Source: Methanobacteriota archaeon (GTDB lineage Archaea; Thermoplasmatota; Thermoplasmata; SG8-5). From it: DNA of 42,267 nt. The DNA is taken from the NCBI GenBank assembly GCA_030670795.1, contig DAOVAY010000003.1, positions 1 through 42,267 of the forward strand, read 5' to 3'. The position numbers and the translations under genes are program-made. The notes under the pieces were generated by a model that was given only the letters and a program-made list of their open reading frames with translations, searched no databases and was not told the DNA's origin. Position 1 is the first letter of the stretch. Each line of letters begins with the position of its first letter. Positions 16,310 to 27,800 of this stretch are shown in pieces.

Positions 16310-19300
16310 TCAGTAGTTAATCACAGTCCAAACTGTATCAGCCGTGACCTGTATCCAGAAACCTTCCTCGTTATTGGAAATGATGTCGCTTGCTGGCAAT
16401 CTAATCCCATATGGTTCGTTATAATCGAATTTTGTCAATGAACCGGGCACGTAATTCGGACAATTAGCAATGAGATCCAACTCTATGTCATCCGTGTTCT
16501 TGTTCCTCTCAGCATATGGATAAGTTACAAGATTCCAACCCGCATAACAGTCAATGCTCATATTTGCCACATAGCCGGCTGTGCATAATCTAGTGGATGT
16601 ATCAATCTCCAGCCAGAAACCCATTTCATTAGTTATATCTGTGAGGTCGTTAAGGCTATCTGGCCTGCCTGTCCTGTTCGATAACCACTTTTGATTTACC
16701 GCGTCCCAGGCCATTACGCAAAAACCCGGAAGCCCCAACCCTTGCACAACATGGTCTATTGAGGTGGAACTCTGTACTAAAGCGGAACCCACCAGCCACC
16801 AGTGGCTAGGATTAGCCGCAAAAGCCATAGTTCTACTGAATTTGGCTGCCTGGATTAATGTTCTTGTTTCATGCCCAGCTACATCGTATGTCCTAATTTG
16901 GTAGCAGTATGAACCTGAATTGTTTGCTCCTCTATTGAGGTGTGTGTAGTTGGTTGTGTTTGTTGGGATAATTGCACTATCCAGCCATGAGTACAAAGTG
17001 TCCCCGGCTGGATCCCAACCACTCGTTCTGTACCAAATCTCATAGTGGTCCACGTCGTTAAGGCCGCCGCCATCATCTGCACTTAGATTCCAATATATTG
17101 TCACATCATTCGCGCCAGTGAGTTCCGCATGGGGATTGGTCGCCGGTTTGGGCAGAGTGGAATCTATACTAAAACTGGAATTACAAAGATCAAAATAAGT
17201 CAACGCGGATGGGTTTGTAACATTGATCCTGATATAACAGTTGTCTGAATCCACCAAGGGTAAAGGATTCCAGTTATAAAAACACGGATTTGAAACATAA
17301 CCAGATGATCCCGTGACAATTGTATTCCATGGTCCCCCAGAACCGGTGGTTGAATAGTAGATGTCAACTACAAGTTCATCTAAGGAGTAGCCAAAATCAC
17401 CCATCTCCCATGATATATCTTCGCTACCTCCTCCCATCCATATTTCCCCACCGTTTGGGGTAATTACTTCTACCCAGGGCATTAATGGAGTGTAATCAAC
17501 ATAGAAAGTGAGATTCTTAGCCTGACCCCAATTTCCTTCACTATCTTGTCCCCTGACCCAAATCGTGTACCAAGTGTAAAGTGTAAGACCGCTTGTATCT
17601 ATTGTAGCTGCGACTGACTCAATTTGCGAATTGAATAAACCGTCCGACGGAATCATTGGTATACCCGGCCAACTTGGTGGGTCAAAAGAATATTCGGCTG
17701 CTTGAATGTCATGGAATCCTGTATAAGTATCATCAATTGTTGCTGTCAACTGCGCAGGACTGGGAGTGTAAACAGGATCAGGCGTAATCCCGATATTGTA
17801 CACTTCAGGACCCTCAATGTCTGCAACCGAATTGGGATCAATCTGCCTCTGGCAATCATCAATGTTATAGACAGCCATCCAGATATCCTTATTCCTTGGT
17901 TCATATTGTGCGGCAAAAACATGATAAATGGAATCTCCGAGTGCCGCAAAGGTTGGGTGTTCCTTGCCTAAAGAATCGGCCGTCACCTTGAACAAACCAT
18001 CTGATGCGAATCCGTTAACCGTGTACTGGCTGTGTATGTTGGGAACAGGATTCGGATTTTCTCCAGCGCCACCTGTCGGTTCTTCCTCCCTGGTGAGCCA
18101 GTTACTACCATCGCTGGGAATGTATGCGCCCATTATAAGCGGTCTGCCGGTTGCATAGCCATTTTGAGACGCACTGGTTCCAAATGGGCCGGTAGAGCCG
18201 CTCCATGTACTGCCTGTATTATCAGAATGGGCTTCGTAAAGTGTGAACGGCGGGTCTGGTGGGTCCTGAGTTGTGTAGAGTTTGGCTACGTAAAGCCTGT
18301 TGTTGCTGGTTCCCTCATCGCTCGACCATATTGCTGGGAATACATCGTTCCAGTTAGTATTGAGCTGCGAAATTGCTTGTTGAGCATCCCAAGAACCCCC
18401 CCCATTGTAATTGGTCAGGTAGATTTGCCTTCTGACAGCCCCGCCCTCGCTCCGGTAGTTCACCATGAACACGTCCCCATTCTGGTCGGTGGTCATCTCC
18501 TGGAAGAAGTCGGGATTTGAGGTCGCGGCTGGTTTCGTGGCTCCCCAACCCACCCATGAGGCACCGCCGGTTGTTGAGTACACGTCGTAGATGTCTATCA
18601 CGTTAGAACTTCCGATACACTCTACCGTGACTATCAACTCCTCGCTTCCTGTTCCCCCCATGTAAATCGCGGCGGCTATTCGCCTGTGGCTATTATTAGG
18701 ATCTGGTCCAGCATTAGTAGCTACGACCTGTTGTTCTGTCCAAGTATTGTATGGCGGGTCAGCATACGCGCAATAGACATATGAAGGATAACCTCCAGCA
18801 AAGGGATCCGAACCGTGCCAGATTATCAGCACCCTGTCCGGATAGTTAGTACTGTTATGAGGATAAACTAAAATTTTTGGGTCCTGTGGAGCATCGTGTT
18901 GAGTGCTGGCTTGCCTCTCTGTCCAAGTATATCCATAATCTGTTGAGAATCTGAGATACACGTGCGGACCATTGGCATCGTATTTTAGATAGCTTATGAA
19001 AAGGTAATCATCAATGCCATCGTTATGTGTGGCTATTGTTGGCGAACATTCGACGCTAATTGAATCTGTACACCGGATTTTCTTCGGCACAGCAAACTCC
19101 TGCACGTCACACGTAATCTCTATCTTGTCTTGAGCTGGAGGTGTAGCAGGGTCGTTTTGTGAAATGGCCAAAAAATCGAATCTATATGCCTTGGGTGTAA
19201 CAGTTATATCTAATTCGATTAGTACAGTCACATCGGCGTCTTCGTTGGATTCCAAGTCGATCAAGTTTGTGGGAATGTAGATCACCGTAAAACCCGCTGG

Positions 19301-21817
19301 GAGATTGGAGTCGGTTAAGGCAATGGTGTCGTTTTGGTTGCCAAAGTTCAATATATTGTACCTGAATGTGGTCGAACCGCCTGAAACACACGTGAAGGTG
19401 GTGTTAAACTCCGGAGTCATCTCTACTTTATAATCCCTCTCAGGTCCGAAGTCTCCGGAGATAATAATGGCGAAGGGGGTGTTACCATTCGGTGTGTTTT
19501 CACCGTTGACCTCTATGGTCCATAAACCCGCCTCTGGTTCTTCGATGAGGACACGCTCCACGAGCATATCATCATCGTCCGTAAAACCCGGTAGAGACCA
19601 TTGACTAAGTGGGAGAAAATTGTTACCATTGTACACTGTTGCGTTTGGGGATGTTACAATAAGGTCCAGGTCGTTACTCAACCTACCGTTGTTGCCTGCC
19701 GTGTCCAACGTAACTAACGTGACCTTTAACGGAACCCTGTTTGATTGAATATTAGTGTTTAAAAATCCATCTGATACCGCGTCCCATGTATTGCCAGCCG
19801 ATATACCTGTTCGATGGTCGTAATATTGTACAGTGGCCGGTGCATCCGGGAAGAGAGATTCCTTAACGTTGACCCTGCCCCAACCCTGGTCGTTGCTTGG
19901 GTAACCATAACCCATGTCCACCCCACCATGAATCAAGGACGCCTTCATCAGAATGCCAGATGGTGTTATGCCTTCCATGTCGGTGTAATATTGCCTTATC
20001 AGCGCACATATGCCAGCAGCGCAGGCGCAAGACACAGAGGTCCAAGTCATGTCAGGCACATAATCGTGGTTGACAAGCTTGGATGCATCCATGTATATCC
20101 CAGGTTGATAAATATCCTCTGGCAGGTTTGGATGGTTATATGGGTCAGGACCGCCAGGATTGTACTGATAGGCTGTTGCTGTCAACGACACTACAATTTC
20201 TCCTGGAGCTACAATGTCCGGCTCATATCTATTGGGTGGAGCTGCTGGGAAAGGACCTCGGCTACTTCTCTCAGTAACAAGAGTTGGATCAGATAGGAAT
20301 TTGTACGCGGGTCTGTAGTTACCGGATGCCCCCACGGTCATGTCATTCTTTGCAGAAGCCGGAGGACCAATTGTGTTTGAGCTTGGGCCTGCAGGTCCAG
20401 CAGCACAGAAAACAAGGTTGTCTCTATTGCTCCACATGAACTGGTCTGCATCGACCGCTGTTTGGGCATAGCCGGAGCCGCCGCCCCAGCTGTTGGAATG
20501 GATTCGAGCTCCATCTGCACTCTCGGTCTGCCAACAGGCGGGTGTAACAGGACACATTCCGCCATTCTGGACATTGTCACCAGCTGCATTGAAAGATATC
20601 AGAGCTTCTGGTGCCATGCCTGCAAACACATGGTCACCGCCATATACATGATCGGTGGTATCCATACCATAGTGGGTTTCTGCGCAATAGCCGTTTCCTG
20701 CAATGATTCCGACCATATGTGTACCATGAGCATGCAATCTGTCATGTAAGTTCGCAGAGCAGCCTCCACTTCTGTGAATACCTACAAATCTGTCACCAAG
20801 CGGTCCGTTGAATAGATCAAAGTGACCGCTGCTAGCACTACCAGTATCGAAGCCAGTGTCAGTGATTCCAACGACCTGACCGTATCCCGTCAGCCCACCC
20901 CAGGTGTTGGTTGGTACGTCTATACCCGACGTCTCCTTATACCAAGCCAGATTTGCTGCGGTGCAGTACTCTGTGGCTGCTTGGTCGCACATTACATGAG
21001 GTTGTACATACTTGGCAACCACGCTAACTTCCTCAATGCTGGCAAGCTCTGGAAGAAGAGAAGTGTCTATTAATATACGTGCCTGGCTGTCATATTCAAT
21101 CTTGGGATTAAGGTGCTCTAATATTGCACCCAATGATTTGATTTGGGCGATCACGTTGTAGAAATCCTCGTTCTTGAATACGTCAACGTTGACGGTGTCG
21201 ACGGCCTCGAACTCAGATAAATCATGTGCAAATTTGTATGCTGGTTGATATTGTCCAACCCAGTTAATGAAGGGTAAATCTCCCACATTATTCTTCGTGG
21301 TTTCGTCCATTTTAATAATGTAGGCATGGTTGCTCCAATAATGGTCCGTGTTTATGGCACCGAGGTCTTCGAGCTGGGCCTTCCACTCCTGAATTATCGG
21401 TCCGATGAACTGTACTATGTAATAATCACTCGTAGCTGTTAGTTTCTCTGAGAGCGCGGGCTCACCGTTTTTTGTGTTAAAACTTATGGTCGGGAAGAGT
21501 ACGTTTGTGTCCACCATCTCAACCTCGTAACCGGCGCCCACAAGCATCTCTGCCTGTCTCTCTGTCAATTTGCTCAATGTGAAATATCCATAGTCTTCGG
21601 TTATGTCCAATGCGGAATTGTGGAGATCGTAAATCATACAGTCATCGAAGGTTTTGACTATGTAATATTCTTGCTGAGCGTCAGTCATTGAGGATACAGG
21701 CTTTGAATAAATTACACCCACTGGCAGCGTCATGATAATTGTTAGAATAAATACCCACAAGGTTCTATATTTGCTGCCCAAGCTCTTCCTCCTGTTCTTG
21801 GAATATATCGTTTTCAT
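16310..21817 (-). CDS. Giant secreted S8 (subtilisin-like) family protein with sialidase-like/FN3-like regions and a C-terminal GWNL module
   Basis: Signal-like N-terminus (YRTLWVFILTIIMTLPVGVIYS); VGITDTGFDTG (Asp), HAHGTHMVGIIAG (His), TWTSVSCACAAGICALI (Ser region); sialidase-like VYLRFSTDYGYTWTERQ; C-terminus ends ADTVWTVINY. Confidence 0.88.
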   Translation of the reverse strand: MKTIYSKNRRKSLGSKYRTLWVFILTIIMTLPVGVIYSKPVSSMTDAQQEYYIVKTFDDCMIYDLHNSALDITEDYGYFTLSKLTERQAEMLVGAGYEVEMVDTNVLFPTISFNTKNGEPALSEKLTATSDYYIVQFIGPIIQEWKAQLEDLGAINTDHYWSNHAYIIKMDETTKNNVGDLPFINWVGQYQPAYKFAHDLSEFEAVDTVNVDVFKNEDFYNVIAQIKSLGAILEHLNPKIEYDSQARILIDTSLLPELASIEEVSVVAKYVQPHVMCDQAATEYCTAANLAWYKETSGIDVPTNTWGGLTGYGQVVGITDTGFDTGSASSGHFDLFNGPLGDRFVGIHRSGGCSANLHDRLHAHGTHMVGIIAGNGYCAETHYGMDTTDHVYGGDHVFAGMAPEALISFNAAGDNVQNGGMCPVTPACWQTESADGARIHSNSWGGGSGYAQTAVDADQFMWSNRDNLVFCAAGPAGPSSNTIGPPASAKNDMTVGASGNYRPAYKFLSDPTLVTERSSRGPFPAAPPNRYEPDIVAPGEIVVSLTATAYQYNPGGPDPYNHPNLPEDIYQPGIYMDASKLVNHDYVPDMTWTSVSCACAAGICALIRQYYTDMEGITPSGILMKASLIHGGVDMGYGYPSNDQGWGRVNVKESLFPDAPATVQYYDHRTGISAGNTWDAVSDGFLNTNIQSNRVPLKVTLVTLDTAGNNGRLSNDLDLIVTSPNATVYNGNNFLPLSQWSLPGFTDDDDMLVERVLIEEPEAGLWTIEVNGENTPNGNTPFAIIISGDFGPERDYKVEMTPEFNTTFTCVSGGSTTFRYNILNFGNQNDTIALTDSNLPAGFTVIYIPTNLIDLESNEDADVTVLIELDITVTPKAYRFDFLAISQNDPATPPAQDKIEITCDVQEFAVPKKIRCTDSISVECSPTIATHNDGIDDYLFISYLKYDANGPHVYLRFSTDYGYTWTERQASTQHDAPQDPKILVYPHNSTNYPDRVLIIWHGSDPFAGGYPSYVYCAYADPPYNTWTEQQVVATNAGPDPNNSHRRIAAAIYMGGTGSEELIVTVECIGSSNVIDIYDVYSTTGGASWVGWGATKPAATSNPDFFQEMTTDQNGDVFMVNYRSEGGAVRRQIYLTNYNGGGSWDAQQAISQLNTNWNDVFPAIWSSDEGTSNNRLYVAKLYTTQDPPDPPFTLYEAHSDNTGSTWSGSTGPFGTSASQNGYATGRPLIMGAYIPSDGSNWLTREEEPTGGAGENPNPVPNIHSQYTVNGFASDGLFKVTADSLGKEHPTFAALGDSIYHVFAAQYEPRNKDIWMAVYNIDDCQRQIDPNSVADIEGPEVYNIGITPDPVYTPSPAQLTATIDDTYTGFHDIQAAEYSFDPPSWPGIPMIPSDGLFNSQIESVAATIDTSGLTLYTWYTIWVRGQDSEGNWGQAKNLTFYVDYTPLMPWVEVITPNGGEIWMGGGSEDISWEMGDFGYSLDELVVDIYYSTTGSGGPWNTIVTGSSGYVSNPCFYNWNPLPLVDSDNCYIRINVTNPSALTYFDLCNSSFSIDSTLPKPATNPHAELTGANDVTIYWNLSADDGGGLNDVDHYEIWYRTSGWDPAGDTLYSWLDSAIIPTNTTNYTHLNRGANNSGSYCYQIRTYDVAGHETRTLIQAAKFSRTMAFAANPSHWWLVGSALVQSSTSIDHVVQGLGLPGFCVMAWDAVNQKWLSNRTGRPDSLNDLTDITNEMGFWLEIDTSTRLCTAGYVANMSIDCYAGWNLVTYPYAERNKNTDDIELDLIANCPNYVPGSLTKFDYNEPYGIRLPASDIISNNEEGFWIQVTADTVWTVINY

Positions 21818-21864
21818 GTCTTAAAAGGGTTTCGACATTATTAATATTAAAAAGTTAGAAAATC

Positions 21865-24800
21865 TCACCAATCTATTACCCAAACTGTATCCGCGGGAAC
21901 GTGCACCCAGTATGCCTCTCCCGGCTTCATGATATAACTCGAGGGCAATTCTACGAGATGGTACGCGGCTGCCGGATCAAAGCCTTCGACCGCATCCGCG
22001 CTGGTGCCCCAGAGGGCGGTTCCCATTTTTACAGTATCATTCAATGTCGGATATCCGACCAGGTTCCAGCCGGCGACCAGGTTGATGGCGGTGATCTCCG
22101 GAGTGCCCGAAACCCAGAGAGTGCAATTCTCTGTCACACGAATCCAAAAGCCCATTTTTTTGTCGAGCTCGGTGAGGTCGTTGAGGACGGCTGGTCTGTC
22201 AACTGAATAGGTCTTCCATGGGTCGAGAGAATCCGATGCGTTGTATGCTTGTACAGTGTCGTATGAGCCGGCTATTGAGCCGAGTACACTCTCGATGCTC
22301 TTGTTAGGGGGGTCGAACGGTATAGAAACTAGGTTCCAGCCGGTGTATAACTGAACAGTAAACGTTTGCACGCTTAGATTAATAATAAAGCTCCAGGAAT
22401 AGTCCACCCTGGCACCGTAGACGTTCTCCGCCACAATCCTGCACTGGACAACCTCGCCGTCGCTGAATCCCGGGACGTGATTATATGAGATGTTGTAACC
22501 GTCCGGCACGGGATTACTATCATAGAAGATGGTGTAACCTTGCACGTATAATCTAACAGTAGAGAGGTTAACACCTGACGTATCGGTCACCCAGACTGAA
22601 ATCGTGGGGTCCAGACCGTTGTATGGCCAGTCGGGAATCGGGAATATATTACTCACCTCGGGAGGCGTTGGATCCGTGATAAACACTTCCCAATGGGAGG
22701 TCCCCATGTCTACGTCTCTGGGGTTGTCAACGAACAGATATGGACCGAGAGACGCGGTCACGATGGTCATATTTTCATTTTTCCCGGTGCTGTTAAGCCT
22801 TGCGTCGGTGACCACCACCCACTGCACGATGCCGTCGTCGCCCACGGTCTTATCGAAAATCACTTGGCCGTTGTCCTGAACCTCTATACTGGCATTAAGT
22901 GGCGCCCCCATAACCGTCTGGGTTTTCACATGGAGGAAGTTCTGGACGGTGAGGTTGGCCGCCTTGCCCGCGAAAGACAGATTAGCCTCGGAGAAGGTAC
23001 TGTTGAGTAACAGGGGGTCGCCGTCGGACAGAACAGTGACATCAGTGGGGTTACTTTCAAAGGTCGAGTTTATGAAGCGCGGTCTGGAGCCGAAGCAATA
23101 GGCCCCCGAGCTGGTGCTGTTGCTGATGCTCGAGCTTATGACAAATGTAGGGAGGTCATATCTGATATAAAGCGTGTCCAAGCCGACTCGGCCGGTGTTT
23201 TCGAACGAAATATTTATCGGGATGTCCATAGAACCCCCACCGATGCCCGGAAGAAAGCTCTCTAATTCGCTGCGGAAAACCGAAGCGCTCAGTTTATCGC
23301 GGCTGTCAAACAGTCCGGGCCACACGAACTCGTTATCGCCGTCACATCCGATGTCCACTGTAACATTATAAGGATGTCCAATGAGTGAGAAATTCAATAC
23401 ATATACGTCGTATTTTCCATTGGTCTTATTGAGCCAGGCGATTCTGTCTTCGTAGATGACCGGGTGAGAGTCGCCGTTTGTTTTCGGTTCTATGTCTGTT
23501 TGAATCCCGGTGCTCATATCATACATACGCACGCTCCAGATGTCCTGCACCCTGTCATGGAAATAATAGACTATTCTGTTCTCATACATATGGGCGGCAA
23601 AGCTCTGCTCGACCTCGTTTGTTATTCTTTCCTCCGTACTGCCAATTTTATATTGATAAATTTCCCAGTTGCCATGCCTGTTGTCATGCCAGAGAATATA
23701 ATTCTTATAAACGGATGGCGAGTACTGGATAGGAAGGTCATTTGTGACCTGGGTTAGCTTCCATTGGCTAATATTGAACAGGAAGATGTCAGAGTGTTCC
23801 TCTCCACCAGGAGAGCCCGAGTAGGAGTACCAGACTATCTTGTCCTCGTACATCCGCGGGGATAAGTCCTCCCGGTCGCTGGTGCTCAGTCTCGAAATCT
23901 CACCACCGCTGATGTTGAACATGTAAATATCATAGTTGCCGTTTCTCTCGTCGCTCCAGGCGATGTGGTCTCCGTAGATGGCGGGTTTCCATTGCGTTGC
24001 AGGATGCTCCAGCACGCACCACTCTGTGTCGTTGGAGGCCGTGTAGGCATATATGTCCAGGTTGCCCGACCTGAGGTCTGCCCACACTATCGTATCCTCC
24101 CAGAGCTTCGGGTTCAGCTGGGCGTTCGGATGGTCTGTTATGCGCACGAGCGCGGGGTCGTTCACAAGCTGCGGGGTTTCCATGTAATTGGGCACGCCAT
24201 TACCGTTTGAATCAACAGAAAGGTTGTAGGCGTATATCTCCCAGTTACCATCCTTGTTGTCCTGCCAGACAAGCCAGTCCTTATATATCGTCTGCCCGAC
24301 CTGGAAGTGACTGTCCTCTATAACGGGTTCGTTTCTGACTTCGTTGCCCTCTATCGCCATGCCCGCGGCCTTGAGCACAGCCCTCTTCGGAAGACGAATG
24401 CCATATCCGTCATGGAAGCCGCCGTCGACCTGGGTTGCCACCTCCTTTCCGCGACCGCTTTCAAAGACCTCGATTTCCAAATCCTCCGCATCGCCCATGT
24501 TGTAGATTCCATACATATTACCGTCAATCCGGCAGTTCTCGATGTACGGTCCTGAGGAGTAGATGTAAATCCCGTAATTGTTGGACGTGATATTCGTACT
24601 GCCTATCTCCGGTGCGGAGTTTGAACAGTATATGCCGTAGGAATTGTCAGAGACTTCAGAGCCGGAAATCATTGCGTAGGAGCCAGAGCAGTATATGCCG
24701 TTGTTGGAGTTGTGAACCGCACTTGAGTCTTCGAGAAAAGGAGACGAATCCGTGAAATGGAAACCATGTGTGTTCTCCTCTGCGGTACAGCCGGTTATCC

Positions 24801-27800
24801 ATGCATTGGCTTCGGCAGTCAGTTTCAAACCCTGTATGTTGTATAAGAATTGTGTGCCTATGATGTTTGGTGTGCCGGAGATGGCATACATTCCATGTCT
24901 TCCGTTCTCGAACACGGTCGAGTTCTTGATTATTGGGCTTCCGGAGTCCGAGAATATGCCGTCGTAACAGAGAGTAATCGTAACATTTTCAATCGTGGGA
25001 GCGGAATTTTGGACGTTAATGCCAGACGATGTAAATTGCTCTAATCTGCTGTTAACCATTGTAAGAGAATCCGAGCGGACTTCTATACTTTTTAAATTTG
25101 ACAGGGCGGAGTCTTCGATGAGCCCGGATGAGTCTTCCCCGTATTTCAGCAAGAAATCGCCCGGCTGTAGAGGTGCAACGGTGCTAATCGGAGCCAGTGT
25201 CGCATTTTTAATGTTCAGGTAACCGTCAATCACGGTTACAATCGGACTTTCGTCATTGAATGTCCAGAGTGAGGAATCGACCATTTCCAAAACCGCGCCG
25301 TCTTGGACGGTTACGTCCCCCTCTGCCACTATGGTCTTATCGGTGTAAGATTCGTTCGAGGACACAATATGGTCATTGGTCCACACTATCCAGTCGCTCC
25401 CGGCATCCGAAACCGTAATAATTACATTTTCATCGGGCGATAAGGTTGTGACATTCTCCCCCACCATCGAGCCGTTATCCGTTTTGAAGGCCATCAGCTT
25501 GTGCGGGGCGTAGGTTTCTGTCCTGTTCCAGAGAATCCTCTGCTGCCTGAAGGCCAGGGCTCCGGTGGTTCCGTTGGCGTCTGTTACGTCGGACGCACAT
25601 ACCCTGCCCTCCGAGTCGAATAATGAAACTCTGGAATCGTTCACCGGTTCCAGGGTTTGGTTCAGCACCGTCACATATGCCCAGGCGCCTATGTCCACAT
25701 AACTGGATGTCATGACCGAAATGTTATTTAGATTCAAGGTGGAGTTAACTACGGCCGCGTTCGTGGCCCTCCTCAGCGTTATGTCGATGAGGTTTGATAA
25801 AGTGGAATTCACGATGACTGGATTGCACTCGTCAGCTCTTATGCCGTAGGTATTGCCTTCGATGGTGGACGAATCAATCCAGTGTATGAGGTCGCTATCC
25901 TGAAGCCATAAGCCGGTTTCTCCGTCAAGAACTTCGCAATCCAACATCTTCAGGCTTCCGCCCAGGTCGTATATGCCATACCTGCTAGACGATTGGAAGG
26001 TGCAGTTGGTCAGGTCGAGTAGTGAGTACATTGAGTAAATCCCATAACTGCAGGATTGGATGTTCAAATCAGACAGGTCAAGGGTGGAAGAGAGAGAATA
26101 AACGCCCCTTGAAGCCCCGGACACGCTCAGGTTGGATACCGCACTATTGGCCTGACCCGCATATAGGCCATAGTTCCTGATCAGAGAGAGAGAGACGTTA
26201 CTGACCTGGCCGTTACCAAATGCCAGGTTGATGCCGTTGCGCGCCCATTCTACCGTCACGTTCTCGACAACCGGCTCGCTGTTGCCGTTGATTTCGATTC
26301 CGCAGCCGTCGGAATGGGTTATGTTGACGTTCTCGACGTGAACCGAATCCGAGGATATGCCCAGCTTGACCATCCATCTGAGTTCGAGGTCTGTCAGTTC
26401 TGCGGTGCAACCGGAATCAACCTGAATGTTCACCCTGCCGGGCATGAGGGGGTCTGTAGTTCCAATCGAGTAAATGTCGGAATCGGCTAACAATAGAGAG
26501 CCGTCCATGCACAGGATTTCGAGTGACGCACTCCGATTTGAAAGGAACATGATATCGCTCTCATTGACTGATAAATTTCCTCCCCAGTCCACAAGAACGT
26601 TGTCCATGGCTATGATGCGGCTCTGGCTGTATGATTCGAAGCCCGTTATCGTATGGTATTCCGCCCATACGTGAACGTCGCTCGGGTTTACGTCTACTTC
26701 GACCTCACAACAGCCGTCCGCAGCCAAAACCGTGGAATTCTCCCCATACCACACGTTGCCTTGCTCGAGGCTGAAGCCGATCACCCTGTGGGTGCCAAAA
26801 TCAAAAGAGCCGGACGATGTGAGAAACCTCTCCCTGAAGCACAGCCCCACGACGATGCCGGAGGTGTTGGTAACGCCCACCGATGCCGGATTTCCTCCGT
26901 TGTCCAGTATGGAAACCGTGATGTTGTTCATCGGCGAACCCGTCGTATTCTTGACTGAAACATCCACGAACTGGCCCACTGATGCGTGCAATCCGAAGCT
27001 AATACTGATGCTTGACTCGTTTAGGGTAGTATTAAGAAACCCCGGGAAGGAATCGGTCACCGCCCTCAGGTCCATGGTGTTGGACAGCGTGGAATTGACA
27101 ACGAGCGGCGAGCTGGAGTAGAGGTTTAGTCCCGTGTCGGTGGATGACGATATATTGCAGGATTCGACAACCGCATCCGAGTATCTCAGATTCAACCCTT
27201 GGGCATTTGAAAGGAACCGGCTGTTGCCGATGACCGGCGAAGCCGAATAAATGTAAACGCCGCTCGAGGTGCTGTTGGAAATCGTGTTGTTATCGAAAAC
27301 GCAATCCACCAGGTACATTTCCACGCCCAGATAATTGCCCTGGAAGGTGCAATTTCTCACCACCGCCCCGTCCTTTCTCAACGAGAGAGCATAATAGTTA
27401 TCCGTGAAGTCCATGCCCTCGAAGCTGGCATCCTGGGTCCGCACGGTTATGCCCTTGTACGAAGAGCTGAAACCGCAATCGGTTACAATGCTGTTGTTCA
27501 ATCCCAGGGTCGAACCATCGAAGGCCTCGAAGCGGTAGGAAAAACCCGACTCGTTGGAACACATCAGGCTGGCGTCATCGGGGGTTAGGGGATTACCATC
27601 AAGATCCACCATGTTGAATCCCCCGTATACGTCTATCCAGTGCTCTCCGTTCTCGCTTAGGTTGAGCATCAGGGTGGAGTTGACCAATGTCAGGCTGCCG
27701 GAGGCCAGCACGGTGAGATTTCCTTCCAGGTATATGGTGGCATTTGCATAACTCTCGTCCGTGGACACGTTCCAGTCGCTTAAAAGGGTAAAGGAACCTT

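Noticed and set aside
22604-25222. Multiple plus-strand ORFs opposite the beta-helix giant
   Set aside because: Antisense ORFs in a repetitive coding region; no supporting motif.
24580-26120. Possible tandem DNA repeats or CRISPR-like periodicity in the beta-helix gene
   Set aside because: The periodicity is protein-level beta-helix repetition with diverged nucleotides; no identical repeats with spacers.
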